Shown here: positions 28,611-38,345 of the stretch, piece by piece
How the letters are laid out: each line of letters starts with the position of its first letter
Position numbering within the stretch: the stretch's first letter is position 1
From: Planctomycetota bacterium
GTDB lineage: Bacteria > Planctomycetota > B15-G4 > SIAN01
Assembly (NCBI GenBank): GCA_028289345.1
Contig: JANQQL010000010.1
Span: 744,001 to 808,000 of the forward strand
Length of the DNA stretch: 64,000 nucleotides
Direction of reading: 5' to 3'
Program-made: the position numbers and the translations under genes
Notes under the pieces: generated by a model
What the model was told of the DNA's origin: nothing
Database searches by the model: none
What the model saw: only the letters and a program-made list of their open reading frames with translations

Positions 28611-29114
28611 CCGACGCCATCGACGGCTCAGGCCAACCAAGTTCAGTGGCTTGAAAAAAAGTGTGGCGGATTCGCAGGTAGAAGCTCCTTCATGGAAGTG
28701 CAGGACCAAGAAACTCGTGCTTTCGCCGCCAGGGGCGCGACAGCACCGCCAGCGGGCAGTGGTCGAGCTTGGGCGTCGGTTGCGGCTCTCTGGGCCCGGC
28801 CCGTTCTTTCTGGCGTCTGACGAAGGAAGCGTCTCTTCGAGACGCTGCCTTCGTCTCCCTCTCGTTCCATCCTCGCTGCCGCACGGAGGAGCGACACGAG
28901 TTCTTCGACCGAGTTGTCCCGCTCCCTCCCCCGCTCGCACCGGCCTTCTGCGGAATGACGCGAGGGCCTGGCGAGATCGTCGAGGACGCGTACGCACCCT
29001 CGGCGACCGCCACGACTAGTGAAAACTGAGGAGACGAGGCAAAGAAGTGGAGCGCTCAGCGGCCGATCACGCGCTGCCAGGTGAGCCGCCGTCTCCGGCC
29101 GGCGAGCGTGGCCC
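28611..29114. other. Intergenic region with a long hairpin
   Basis: 504 bp between convergent genes. Frames on both strands are Arg/Pro-rich and lack ribosome binding sites, so I call no gene. The main feature is the long inverted repeat at 28819-28855. Confidence 0.5.
28819..28855. repeat. Long near-perfect hairpin, 17-bp arms and 3-nt loop
   Basis: Bases 28819-28835 and 28839-28855 are complementary at 16 of 17 positions around a TTC loop. The core AGCGTCTC-TTC-GAGACGCT is perfect. It lies about 210 bp after the FGE-domain gene and 260 bp from the end of the converging lipoprotein gene. It could be a bidirectional terminator, a REP-like element or a structured RNA. Confidence 0.7.
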
Positions 29115-32105
29115 TTAGAACTCCGCCCGGACGGCAATCTCCTGCACCGTCGGTCGTGGAGTTTCTGGGGTGAGTGTGTCGCCCGCACGCGCCGCGATGT
29201 CGAAAGTGATTCGGTAGCGCAAGAATTGCTTGCCGTTCGCGACCTCTGGATTCGGAGACCATCCGGTCCTGGTCAAGGGATCGGCTTCCTTGGACCCCGG
29301 GGACACCGCATCGGCGCCTTCGAACTCCACGTGGATCGTGGCATTGGGCGGGATGAAGTTGGCCTTGGGCTCCTTGCCGGGAAGAAATCGTCCCGGGATC
29401 CGTGGATCGGACACGCCAAGGAAGTCGACTCGGATGCTGGCGCCCTGGGGATCGAGAACGTTGCCGAACTCATCCGTGAGGACTTGGCCAGTTTCTGGAT
29501 CGAGTCCCTGGAAAGAATAGACCGGGTTGGTGTTCTTCGGTGGCCGATCGATGACTCGCCCCATGTCGTACCATTGCGTGAGCGCGACACTGATCGGAGT
29601 GAACTCCGAGGGGTTTCGGACGTTGTTCTTGTCCACCCACGCTCTCCCGGTCACGGACGATCGATCTTCGACTTGAGCCGTTTGACCCGGCGGCACTTGC
29701 AGCTGAATGATGCCCGCGCCCGCACTGCCACCGGCTCCCGGATGATCCAGACCCAACGCACAGCCGTTGGGATTTCGTGCGGCACCTCTCCCTCTTCCTG
29801 CTGCTGCGTCGATCACCGCACCTTCCTTGACGTGGATGCCCGCTCCGGATTGAAACAGTGCCGCGCCTCCGGACCCGCCCCCGCCGCTTCCTGCAATGGA
29901 ACCACAGCTGTTCCACTCGCCACCACCACCGTTGCCACCACGGCATGAAACATGAGCGGTCGACTCGAAGACGATCTCGCCGAGGGCTTTGATCCAGAGC
30001 GCCCCTCCCCCGCCACCTCCACCGCCTCCGCGGCCGTCGGTGATGGTGTCGGGAAGCTGAGCCCCAAGTCCCAGCTCCGCTTTGCAAACCCGGTTGTTGG
30101 TCGGGTCGTCGTCCTTCTTGCACCAGCTCCCGCAGAAGTAGGTGTCAAAACCACTGCCTCCGGCCCCTCCTCCCTGGCCGCCCACGATGTCCTGCAACTC
30201 TCCGCGCGACCCAATGAAGTCGTTGTTCGGGTCGTCGTCGCGGAACACCGCCAGTCCGGGTTCCCCGCCTGGGAGAAGGTGGGAGTCGGCGCCATGGGTT
30301 TCCGGCGTCCGAAGGATGTGTCCTCCCATGCCATCCGGAATCACGTTGCCGTAACCATCCTTCTGCGGCCGCGCTCCTCTCGTCAACAACGAGCCGCCCC
30401 CCCCACCGCTGGGACGGAAGCCCGGATTGTGCCCGACACCCTCGGTACAAGTGCTTTCTTGATCGGTGGCGTACGCCCCATTCTCATCCAGCGTGTCGAG
30501 ACTTCCGGTCGTCCCGCCTCGCCCTCCCAACCGCAACAGGTTGGAAGGTCCCCAGCCATGGCCGCCGCGCAGCGGGGAGATCAGATTCCGTCGACTCGGC
30601 ACTCCGAAGTAAGTCGTCGGATGACCTTCTCCCCCGCGCCCTCCCCCCGGAGCCGTCGCTCCGCCGGGCATCGGCGTGGTGGACGAGTCGATGGTCCTGG
30701 TGTGAGGAGCATCTCCTCCTTCCATGAGAATGGTGCCGGCAATGCGCACGGAACCCGTTGCGGTCAGAACCAAGGGGTTGGGTCCACGGGGCCGCAAGAT
30801 CACATGTTCCGGGATGTCGATGTCCGTGAAAGAGAACACGCCTCCAAGCACGACTCCCGGTCGAGCATCCGGAGTCGACCCTTCCAGCAGTGGCAACGAC
30901 TGCGAGCTGGTATCCAGGATGAGGACATTCGGGCTTTGGGCTGTCCCCGGAAACGGTTGCAGCCTGCCGAGTTCCCCACGGCCTTGGAACGCGAAGTTGG
31001 CAGTCAAGACATCGGAGTCGCGGGTGTCCCACTCGGCGGGGACCCGATCCGATCCGAGCTCCTCGAGGTTCCGGCTTTCTCGTTCCGAAGAGTCGAAGTC
31101 TTCTTGGAGCAAGTCGACGATCGTTCCGGACGGGGCCTCGGCCACGGTGAAAGTGGCAGCGATCGAAGTCCCCGGTCTCGGAGTCCCCTCCTCTCCCAAG
31201 CCTTGCAGATGGGTCGGGTACTCCAACGAAATCAGGTGACCGAACGGGAGGATTCCGCTGGGGCTGAAGGAAACCACAGCTCCGGCGGCAGAGTTCTCGA
31301 GCAAACAAACGTCGATCCCCAACGACAGCCCCATGGACGAGTCCCGGCGATGGTCAAGGTCGATCAGGCGGAAGCCTTCCAGGTTGGACTCCGACGGATG
31401 AATCGGTCCGTCGAACCGCAACAGGAATGGCCGCGGCGGAGGAAACAGACCCGCGGGATCCCGGTAGAGCTGGGGAGAGATTGACGAGGCTCCGTCGGCG
31501 GGAACGGACTCGACCAAGCTTGGGCGATGGATCCGGACGCCTCGAAAGTAGTCCCCTTCCCTCCTCGTCGTGCCCAACACCAAGGCGATGTCCCCGCCAT
31601 TCGTGGGATCCTGAAACAGCGTCTTCAGACCCGTTTGGACCGAACTCAGGAACGTGGGCCAGGTGCCCGGCCCCACCTGGATCGTGTAGCTCTCTCCCGG
31701 GGCGAAGCCGGCACCTCCGTCATCGGTAACCCGCCCGTCTTGCACCCTCACGGGACGCAGTGGGTACTTCGGAACAAACACCACCCGCACGCCTTCGACG
31801 TGAAAGGTGCCTTCCGGGGCAACGCCACGCGAGTCGCGGATGCGAATCGTCTCGTGGCTCACCTCATCGGCGTTGGGTCGCGCAGAGAACTCGAACTCAA
31901 TCTGTTGATTGAGCGGCGCGGCGAGGGGGGGAGAGGTCTCGGGCTCCGGATTGACGCTTCCCGGATCAGGAAAATGGAGCGCGAGGAGTTGGCCGCGCTT
32001 GTCCCCAGAAGAGCCTCCTCCGCCACCGCAACCGGTGACCGCGAGGAACCCGGTGAGGGCGAGGAGGCCGGCCAGGGTCGGGATTCTTCGCTTCTGAAGG
32101 GTCAC
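29115..32105 (-). CDS. Large Gly-rich lipoprotein with SbsA Ig-like region
   Basis: A 996-residue lipoprotein starting at GTG 32105, with AGAGG eight bases upstream. The signal peptide ends in the lipobox LAVTGC, followed by GGGGGSS. The N-terminal third has Ig-like segments of the SbsA type found in planctomycete surface proteins (IEFEFSARPNADEVSHETIR). The middle (about 450-800) is rich in Gly with repeated GGxGG blocks, and the C-terminal 200 residues are again beta-rich. No enzymatic motif is seen. Probably a surface-anchored structural or adhesive protein. It is followed downstream in the window by another exported gene on the same strand. Confidence 0.82.
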   Translation of the reverse strand: MTLQKRRIPTLAGLLALTGFLAVTGCGGGGGSSGDKRGQLLALHFPDPGSVNPEPETSPPLAAPLNQQIEFEFSARPNADEVSHETIRIRDSRGVAPEGTFHVEGVRVVFVPKYPLRPVRVQDGRVTDDGGAGFAPGESYTIQVGPGTWPTFLSSVQTGLKTLFQDPTNGGDIALVLGTTRREGDYFRGVRIHRPSLVESVPADGASSISPQLYRDPAGLFPPPRPFLLRFDGPIHPSESNLEGFRLIDLDHRRDSSMGLSLGIDVCLLENSAAGAVVSFSPSGILPFGHLISLEYPTHLQGLGEEGTPRPGTSIAATFTVAEAPSGTIVDLLQEDFDSSERESRNLEELGSDRVPAEWDTRDSDVLTANFAFQGRGELGRLQPFPGTAQSPNVLILDTSSQSLPLLEGSTPDARPGVVLGGVFSFTDIDIPEHVILRPRGPNPLVLTATGSVRIAGTILMEGGDAPHTRTIDSSTTPMPGGATAPGGGRGGEGHPTTYFGVPSRRNLISPLRGGHGWGPSNLLRLGGRGGTTGSLDTLDENGAYATDQESTCTEGVGHNPGFRPSGGGGGSLLTRGARPQKDGYGNVIPDGMGGHILRTPETHGADSHLLPGGEPGLAVFRDDDPNNDFIGSRGELQDIVGGQGGGAGGSGFDTYFCGSWCKKDDDPTNNRVCKAELGLGAQLPDTITDGRGGGGGGGGGALWIKALGEIVFESTAHVSCRGGNGGGGEWNSCGSIAGSGGGGSGGAALFQSGAGIHVKEGAVIDAAAGRGRGAARNPNGCALGLDHPGAGGSAGAGIIQLQVPPGQTAQVEDRSSVTGRAWVDKNNVRNPSEFTPISVALTQWYDMGRVIDRPPKNTNPVYSFQGLDPETGQVLTDEFGNVLDPQGASIRVDFLGVSDPRIPGRFLPGKEPKANFIPPNATIHVEFEGADAVSPGSKEADPLTRTGWSPNPEVANGKQFLRYRITFDIAARAGDTLTPETPRPTVQEIAVRAEF

Positions 32106-32252
32106 CGAAGGAACCTCTACTCGATGGAACGGAGACGCGGCTTCCCCTCGCGATGACCAGGATCATAGCGTTCCCCGAGCCTCCTCGCCCCGCGACTCCC
32201 CCCTTCTGACCCCAGCAATTCCGCACCTTCCGAAGACGTCGGGAGGCCTCTT

Positions 32253-34541
32253 TCACCGGAGTGGATCGATCAGACGTGGAGGCCCCGGTTGGGTGACGAA
32301 CGAAGTCGTGGCACTCACGACGTCAATCTCTCCGCTCTTCGGATCGATGGTCACGTACGCGGTGTAGATCCGAGTGTCGGAGAGAAGGGCGATGTTTGGC
32401 AGCACCACCGAAAACTGAGCACGCCCGCTCTTCCCAATGCGACCGCTCGTTTGTCCAAAAGGCGGCACGCCGGCAATTGACTGTCGGAACAACAAATCGT
32501 TCGCCAGGTAGAGAGAACCGGCATTCCCGAGCGGCTGTGCAGGCTCAGAGGCCAAGGAGAACGCGGCCACGTAGAGATGCCCGGGCTCTCCCACCAAATG
32601 AAAGGGCACGGCGGATCCGAGGGAGGCTCGGCCGAGCACCGTCAGGATTCCCTTCGAGAACCGGTGACCACTGACAATGGTTGCCTCCCCCGCGCTCGCA
32701 AACGCGTTGTCAAAGCCGTCTGCTCGCGGTGCACTGGAAAGGACGTCGGCAAACCCGTCGCCATCGAAGTCAGCACCCTCCATGGACTCGCTCATCAAGT
32801 CTTCTTGCTCGCGACCGAAGATCCGCCGGGTCGGGTAGTCCGTGTCCGCGTCCATGGTGGCAAGAGGAAGTACCCTTGGCCATCGTCGTGGGCCGCCGTA
32901 CATGATGAGGATCTCTCCGTTGGAGGTCTGGATCACCCCATCACGAGTGACGTTGCCTCGAACCACCCCGAAGTAGAGATCCTCGAAGCCGTCACCATTG
33001 ACGTCTGCGGTCGACAACGTGTCCCCCGCCATGTTCCTGCGAAACTCGCCGATCAGAGTGCAAGTGCCGGCGGGCCTCTGACGCATGTCGAGCACTTGAC
33101 CGCGAAGGTGAGGTCCCCCGTAGATCACGACGGCCTCTCCGGTACTGGTGACGGTATTGGTCACCCCCTTTGCCGTGAGGGCGCCGATCATCAGATCGAG
33201 GTACGCATCTCCATCGAGGTTGCCGCTGGAGATTTCTTCTCCCAAGTAGTCGTCGGAGTCCGCGCCGTAGATCACGGTCAACTTGCCTTCCGACAACAAG
33301 CTGGCGGAGTCCGACAGATCAATCAAGTGCGGAGGGTTTGTTTCTCCCCACAAGATGTACGTGTCTCCGCAGCCATTCCGCGAATTCACCGGTCCATCCC
33401 CTCCTGCGGTTTCGACGCCGGTCGGGTCGGCAATGACTCGGTTCAACGCCGCCGAACCGATGATCTCTTCGTAGCCATCCCCATCGAGATCCGCGCTGTG
33501 AATGCAAGAACCGAGGTGATCGCGGTTGCCTTCCCCATAGATGGTTGTGAGAACCAGATCCGCGGGGGGGTGGGCCAAGTCGATGACTTCCGGAAGGGGT
33601 TGGCTCCCATCCATGACGTAGATTTCCCCTCGATCACGATTCGCATTGGCCACCCCATCGCCGGCATCCCCGCTGATCATCAGGTCTTCATGGCCGTCGC
33701 CGTCGAAGTCACCGGATTCGACCCAAAGGCCGATTCGGTCCATCGTGTCGATGCCGAGAACCGTCACGACTTTTGAGTCCGGATCCGCAAGGTCGATGAC
33801 CCCACCGAAATCGGCCCCCCCGTAGATGACGTACACAGCTCCAGAATCCGCATTGCCGTTGCTGTCAACTCCCGAAGCGCCAATGATCAAGTCCGCCACT
33901 CCGTCCCCGTTCTGATCGGAGGAATAGAGTTCGGTGCCGAGAAGATCTCCCTCGGCACCTCCGAGCACGCGGAGCATTGGCTGCTCCCCGATCGGAGATG
34001 CCAAGTCCAAGCTGCCAGCGATCGCTCCGTTTCCCTTGAGGACATAAACCTCCCCGGCATCCACTCGATCCTGCAGTGGTCCGCTATCCGCAAGCGTCGC
34101 AGCAATCGCGACATCCAGCAATCCATCGTCGTCGTAATCGCCGTACTCCACGGGAAGACCACAGTTGCCACCACCAGGATCCGAAAGCCAAATGGACATC
34201 TGGCCTTCCTGATCCGAGTCCTCGAGGTCCCACGGAGTCAGTTTCTGGGCGATCGTGGTCGCAACCATGCCCTCGTCGAGGATTGGTCGAGGCGGAATCG
34301 TCCCCGCCTCGGAGGCGATCACGGATGATCCAGAAATCCCGTCGACAACCTCGCTGTCATCCACCGCATCGTGAGGGGAGGCGTCCGCCGATGGCGTCTC
34401 ATCAACCGGGGAGACTCGTGGTGGCAGCTCTTCGATGCAAGAAAACGCTGGCTCGGCGGGAAGGTCGTTGCCGAGCAGAAGCAACACCAGGGATCCGGTC
34501 AGGATAGGAAAGGCTTGGAAGTGAGCTCGTGATCGTCGCAT
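32253..34541 (-). CDS. Exported FG-GAP / VCBS-like repeat protein
   Basis: A 762-residue protein with GGAGG before its ATG and a signal peptide (FPILTGSLVLLLLGNDLPA). At least seven repeats carry the calcium-binding loop DxDGDGxxD (GDYDDDGLLDV, SDQNGDGVADLIIGA, GDFDGDGHEDLMISG, ADLDGDGYEEIIGSA), the integrin-alpha/FG-GAP propeller pattern, with YGG or VLG strands between them. A beta-rich C-terminal domain of about 120 residues follows. Ca2+ binding is implied by the loops. It is probably secreted or surface-bound. It shares a strand with the 29115 lipoprotein, 147 bp apart, and diverges from the TIR gene. Confidence 0.88.
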   Translation of the reverse strand: MRRSRAHFQAFPILTGSLVLLLLGNDLPAEPAFSCIEELPPRVSPVDETPSADASPHDAVDDSEVVDGISGSSVIASEAGTIPPRPILDEGMVATTIAQKLTPWDLEDSDQEGQMSIWLSDPGGGNCGLPVEYGDYDDDGLLDVAIAATLADSGPLQDRVDAGEVYVLKGNGAIAGSLDLASPIGEQPMLRVLGGAEGDLLGTELYSSDQNGDGVADLIIGASGVDSNGNADSGAVYVIYGGADFGGVIDLADPDSKVVTVLGIDTMDRIGLWVESGDFDGDGHEDLMISGDAGDGVANANRDRGEIYVMDGSQPLPEVIDLAHPPADLVLTTIYGEGNRDHLGSCIHSADLDGDGYEEIIGSAALNRVIADPTGVETAGGDGPVNSRNGCGDTYILWGETNPPHLIDLSDSASLLSEGKLTVIYGADSDDYLGEEISSGNLDGDAYLDLMIGALTAKGVTNTVTSTGEAVVIYGGPHLRGQVLDMRQRPAGTCTLIGEFRRNMAGDTLSTADVNGDGFEDLYFGVVRGNVTRDGVIQTSNGEILIMYGGPRRWPRVLPLATMDADTDYPTRRIFGREQEDLMSESMEGADFDGDGFADVLSSAPRADGFDNAFASAGEATIVSGHRFSKGILTVLGRASLGSAVPFHLVGEPGHLYVAAFSLASEPAQPLGNAGSLYLANDLLFRQSIAGVPPFGQTSGRIGKSGRAQFSVVLPNIALLSDTRIYTAYVTIDPKSGEIDVVSATTSFVTQPGPPRLIDPLR

Positions 34542-34813
34542 GGGACCTCCGATCAGCGAGCGGAACGGACCCGAGTGTAAAGCAGGACTCGTTCCCAGAC
34601 AAGACGAGGAGAAATCGTCGCCTGTCCCCGCGGGAAGGCTGGGTGTGCTCCATTGCTTCGTGACTGCCGCCGACGGAATGAGGGAGTGTCGACCGTGCTG
34701 CGGCCTCGAGGCCTTGCTCCTCCAAGAGAAGCCGAGCTTCTATCATCAGGAAGGGCCGTCGGAAGCGCCCGCTTCGAGATGAGATCCCTCGCAAGACAGA
34801 CGAGTGTTCCCTG

Positions 34814-35644
34814 ATGCCAGAGCTTCGGTACTGGGCGTTCCTGAGTTACAGCCGAGACGATGAACCCCTCGCAAGGTGGCTCCATCGCCGGCTCGAGCGA
34901 TTTCGGGTTCCTCGACGGCTCCGTGAAAATGCCGTCCCCAGCGGTGGACGAGCTCCCGAACGCTTGCGCCCCATCTTCCGAGATCAAGAAGAACTTGCCG
35001 CCTCTCCCGACCTCGGCCATCAACTCGAACAAGCCATCCAAAGTTCTCGCCATCTGGTCGTCCTTAGGACAGAGCCCGCCTCTCGATCCCGCTGGGTCGC
35101 CCGAGAAATCGACGTATTCCTCTCTTCTCGTGGGCCCGATTCCATCATCCCGATCGTCCCCGACCCGAAGTGCCTGCCTTCATCCAAGTCACTCCATCCG
35201 GCGTGGGCCACCGCCTTTTCTGAGTCATTGATCCTGAACGATCGAAACAGCATTCACACCCATGTTCTGGCGCGAATTCTGGGAGTCCCGCCCCAGGTCA
35301 TGGATGGCGAGATCCTGACCCAGAAGATCCGCAAGCGACAAGCAGTTTTCGCCGCATCCATCCTGTTGACCGTCTCAATGCTTGGGCTCAGCTGGTACGC
35401 CGACCAGCAACGCCGCGTCGCGAAGCACGAAGAGTCCGTGGCGATAGACCTTCGCAAAGAGGGCGAGGGCTTTCTCCAGTATCTCTCGAGTGACCTTGCC
35501 ACCGCACTTCGTGACCATGGCTTCACCGCAGCCTCGCAGATGGTGCAGAAACACGTGGCTGACTACTACCTCCGAGGAGATTCCCCGATCCCAGAATTCG
35601 AGCAACAAACCGCATCCGATTTGGTCCGGGAACCAACTCGATGA
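34814..35644 (+). CDS. TIR-domain protein with one TM helix
   Basis: A 276-residue protein. Residues 5-115 form a TIR domain: YWAFLSYSRDD at strand A, LRPIFRDQEELAASPD (BB-loop region), and W94-x3-E98 in SRWVAREIDVF. That Glu is the catalytic residue of NAD-degrading TIR domains. A TM helix (about 177-196) puts the TIR domain in the cytoplasm, followed by about 80 residues with a charged helix. The last bases overlap the next gene (ATGA at 35641-35644), which encodes a degenerate TIR with TPRs. Bacterial TIR proteins work in NAD+-depletion defence or in signalling; neither is shown here. Confidence 0.88.
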   Translation: MPELRYWAFLSYSRDDEPLARWLHRRLERFRVPRRLRENAVPSGGRAPERLRPIFRDQEELAASPDLGHQLEQAIQSSRHLVVLRTEPASRSRWVAREIDVFLSSRGPDSIIPIVPDPKCLPSSKSLHPAWATAFSESLILNDRNSIHTHVLARILGVPPQVMDGEILTQKIRKRQAVFAASILLTVSMLGLSWYADQQRRVAKHEESVAIDLRKEGEGFLQYLSSDLATALRDHGFTAASQMVQKHVADYYLRGDSPIPEFEQQTASDLVREPTR

Positions 35645-37986
35645 CGAGAAAAACTTGCTCCCCCAGCAAGAGCCAGAGAAGCGTCGGGATCCTCGCCATG
35701 TTGGAGGACCGGGACATGGCACACTGGCTGCACCGATCCCTGAGCCTCCGAAAAATCCCGCGGAAGTTGGCTTCCTCCCCCGAACGATTGACGCACTCCT
35801 GGGATGGCACGAGCGTCTTGCTCGATCTCAACGAGAACGAACCAGGCTCTCCCGTGGTCGAGTCCCTCATTGTTGTGTGCTCCCCGGCCGCCGCCAATTC
35901 CACTCGAATCGACCATCTGCTACGCAAGTTCATGGAACGTGCGAGTCCTGATCGGATCTTCGCAGTCCTTGCCCACGGTGAGCCGAACTGTGGAGACGAA
36001 CGAGAGTGCTTACCAGAGCTGCTTCGCCAGCGAGAACCAAGTGCCGCCGACCTTCGTCCGCGCAACAAAAACGCTCGGCGACTGGCGATGTTGCAACTCA
36101 CCGCAGCACTGCTCGGCATTCCTCTTGACTCCCTCCGGAACCGGCAGCGAGCCGCGCGGCTGCGGATTTGGACCCAATCCATCGCGGTCTCGCTGGCGCT
36201 CTCTTCCACTTTGGCCGCGCTTGCAATCTACGCGGACATGCAAACCGGCAAGGCCCATCGAGAGCGCGAGCGCCAAGACAGGACGCGCCGAGAGGCCGAA
36301 GAGGTACTCGCATTCGTCGAGAAACGAGTGACCGCTTCGTTGCCTCCTGGCAAGGAAGCCAGCCGCGAAATCATCCGAAGCATGGTCGACCGGCTCGGGG
36401 AGTTTTACGCAGCGATTGGCGCGACCTCTTCCGGCCAAGAGAAACGGTTCTGTGACTCCGTGCAGTTGGTCGGAAAGGCGACGATTGCCGCGGAGAACTT
36501 TGAGATGGCGCGCGCGCGAGACCTTTTCGAACAAGCCCGAGCGATTCGAGAGGAACTCATCGCACTGCCGGACGCTCCCCCTCTCTGGACACTCGCCCTG
36601 GCGGACACCCTGAGCGCGATCGCTCACATCGAACGGTCCCAGGGACGTTTGGCTCAGTCACGCGCGGCGCTGCAGAACGCCCATGCCCTGCGTGCCGATC
36701 TCGTCGCTTTCCACACACCTCCCCGCAAGCTTTGGCTTCAGGCCCTTCAAAGCAGCTTTCACGACCTCGGGACCTTCCACGGGGAATGGGGGCATCCAGA
36801 ACAAGCGATCAACTACCTCGAGGAGTCCCTCACACTCTTGAAGAAGCTGATCGAACAGAGCGAACCCTCTGGCTTTCAGAGAAGGGATCACGCCGATTTG
36901 CTGGTGGCCGTCGCCACGTCAAAGCTGCAGCTGGACGACTACGCCACGGCGCACCAATCACTCGAGGAAGCGGTCCGCATCTATGAGCAAGTGTCGAAAG
37001 AGGAACTCCACCGGGTCTCTCGAGCCTGGAACGTTCCCTGGGCCCTTTCGCTTCTTGGAACGACGGAGAGAGCCCTGGGTCATGTCGCGAAAGCCGTTCG
37101 TCACCAGGACCGTGCAGTCGAAATGATCGTCGAACTCGCCACGAAAGATCCCAGCGACGCCGATCTGCACTCTCATCTCGGGCACATCTTTGAAGCTCGG
37201 GCGTGGCTGCATCTCCAGATCGGAAGGTTCGAAGATGCTCGTCATGATTTCTTGCAAGCCTTCGCGGGGTGGAAGAACTCCGGCGAGCGAAACCCGACGA
37301 TGGGAAACCGCCAGGTGGCACTGACCAAGGCGGCAAGTATCGGGGACATACTTTTCGAACAGGGCATGATGGCAGGGCGATCTGGACAAGACTCCCTCGC
37401 AAGAAAGTGTGTCGAGGAAGCTCTGGGAGCCTATGGGCTTGGAGTTCGGACTGCTCAGCAACTCGCCGAGTTGGATCCGAAGAACCTGCTCGAGTGGCGC
37501 AAAGGCGCGATCGTGCTGCAATTCAAGCAGATCGATCTCCTCGCGGGATATGGTGACCTTGACTCCGCCAATGCGCAGGCAACCGAAACCTACCAAGCAG
37601 CCAAAGAGTGGGAGAGTCAACGTCCTCGCGGCCCCGAAGGGCGACTCATGGTGATGGAAGCGATCACCCGACTCACCTACATCGCAGACAACCTGGGAGA
37701 GTCAGCACGGGCGATGGCGCTTCGCCGGGAATCGCTAGCCATTGCGTCAGAGCTGTCTCAACTCGCCCAAAGCGAAACCGTCGATGAAACCTATGAAGGC
37801 CTCATTGATCGCATGGTTGCCGAGGCAAGCATGGAGTGCCTGTCACTTGCCGACGACCTAGAGACAACCGCTTTCGAGGAGATCGCCGAAACGGCTCATG
37901 CCATTCTCGCGAGACTCGTGGCCAAGGGGGCACCGCTCACCATCGACGAGCAAAGGGCGTACGTCGAGCTTGACAAGCGTCCCTAG
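35641..37986 (+). CDS. Degenerate TIR-TM-TPR protein
   Basis: A 781-residue protein translationally coupled to the TIR gene. Residues 13-130 align with the neighbour's TIR domain (VGILAMLEDRDMAHWLH; LIVVCSPAAANS; ECLPELLR), but the SYSRxD motif is LAML and the W-x3-E motif is R89/L93, so it cannot be a TIR NADase. A TM helix follows (about 172-192), then a coiled segment and TPR-like helical repeats to the C-terminus. TPRs usually bind peptides or partner proteins. The simplest model is a sensor or scaffold subunit partnering with the catalytic-type TIR protein, perhaps by TIR-TIR contact; this is inference. Confidence 0.82.
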   Translation: MTRKTCSPSKSQRSVGILAMLEDRDMAHWLHRSLSLRKIPRKLASSPERLTHSWDGTSVLLDLNENEPGSPVVESLIVVCSPAAANSTRIDHLLRKFMERASPDRIFAVLAHGEPNCGDERECLPELLRQREPSAADLRPRNKNARRLAMLQLTAALLGIPLDSLRNRQRAARLRIWTQSIAVSLALSSTLAALAIYADMQTGKAHRERERQDRTRREAEEVLAFVEKRVTASLPPGKEASREIIRSMVDRLGEFYAAIGATSSGQEKRFCDSVQLVGKATIAAENFEMARARDLFEQARAIREELIALPDAPPLWTLALADTLSAIAHIERSQGRLAQSRAALQNAHALRADLVAFHTPPRKLWLQALQSSFHDLGTFHGEWGHPEQAINYLEESLTLLKKLIEQSEPSGFQRRDHADLLVAVATSKLQLDDYATAHQSLEEAVRIYEQVSKEELHRVSRAWNVPWALSLLGTTERALGHVAKAVRHQDRAVEMIVELATKDPSDADLHSHLGHIFEARAWLHLQIGRFEDARHDFLQAFAGWKNSGERNPTMGNRQVALTKAASIGDILFEQGMMAGRSGQDSLARKCVEEALGAYGLGVRTAQQLAELDPKNLLEWRKGAIVLQFKQIDLLAGYGDLDSANAQATETYQAAKEWESQRPRGPEGRLMVMEAITRLTYIADNLGESARAMALRRESLAIASELSQLAQSETVDETYEGLIDRMVAEASMECLSLADDLETTAFEEIAETAHAILARLVAKGAPLTIDEQRAYVELDKRP

Positions 37987-38345
37987 CAGTCCGGTGGAAA
38001 GGCCTAGGGACGAATGCCGGGATGCGGCAGGGGCCCAAGAGAGTTGACCACGCGCCATGGCGGCGGCGCGATCGCTCCCCAGACTCCGTAAGGAAGTTTT
38101 TCGAGTTTTTCGGCGGAGCGGCGCCGCGAATGGAGCTTTGGGAGCCAGGCGAGGGAAATGGGGCTGCGATTGCCCGGATGCACGCTCCGGAGTTCCCTTC
38201 CTGACAAAGACAGGCCCTCGGCCCCCTGGAACCGTGAACGAGTCAGAGTCGATCCGGCGAGTCGGGGTACGAGAACTCGGAATGTTGACTCGGTGACAGT
38301 GGCTCACTGAGCACCAGGGGACCACTCTGCACAGGAACCTCGGCA
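37987..38345. other. Intergenic region, no gene seen
   Basis: 359 bp between the TIR-TPR gene and the nuclease gene. A short palindrome CAGTG-GCT-CACTG (38297-38309) lies 37 bp before the nuclease start, just after a TTGACT (38285-38290); it may be an operator. Open frames here are Arg-rich and unconvincing. Confidence 0.4.

Noticed and set aside
29952..31484. 510-codon + strand frame opposite the Gly-rich lipoprotein
   Set aside because: Low-complexity antisense of Gly-rich codons.
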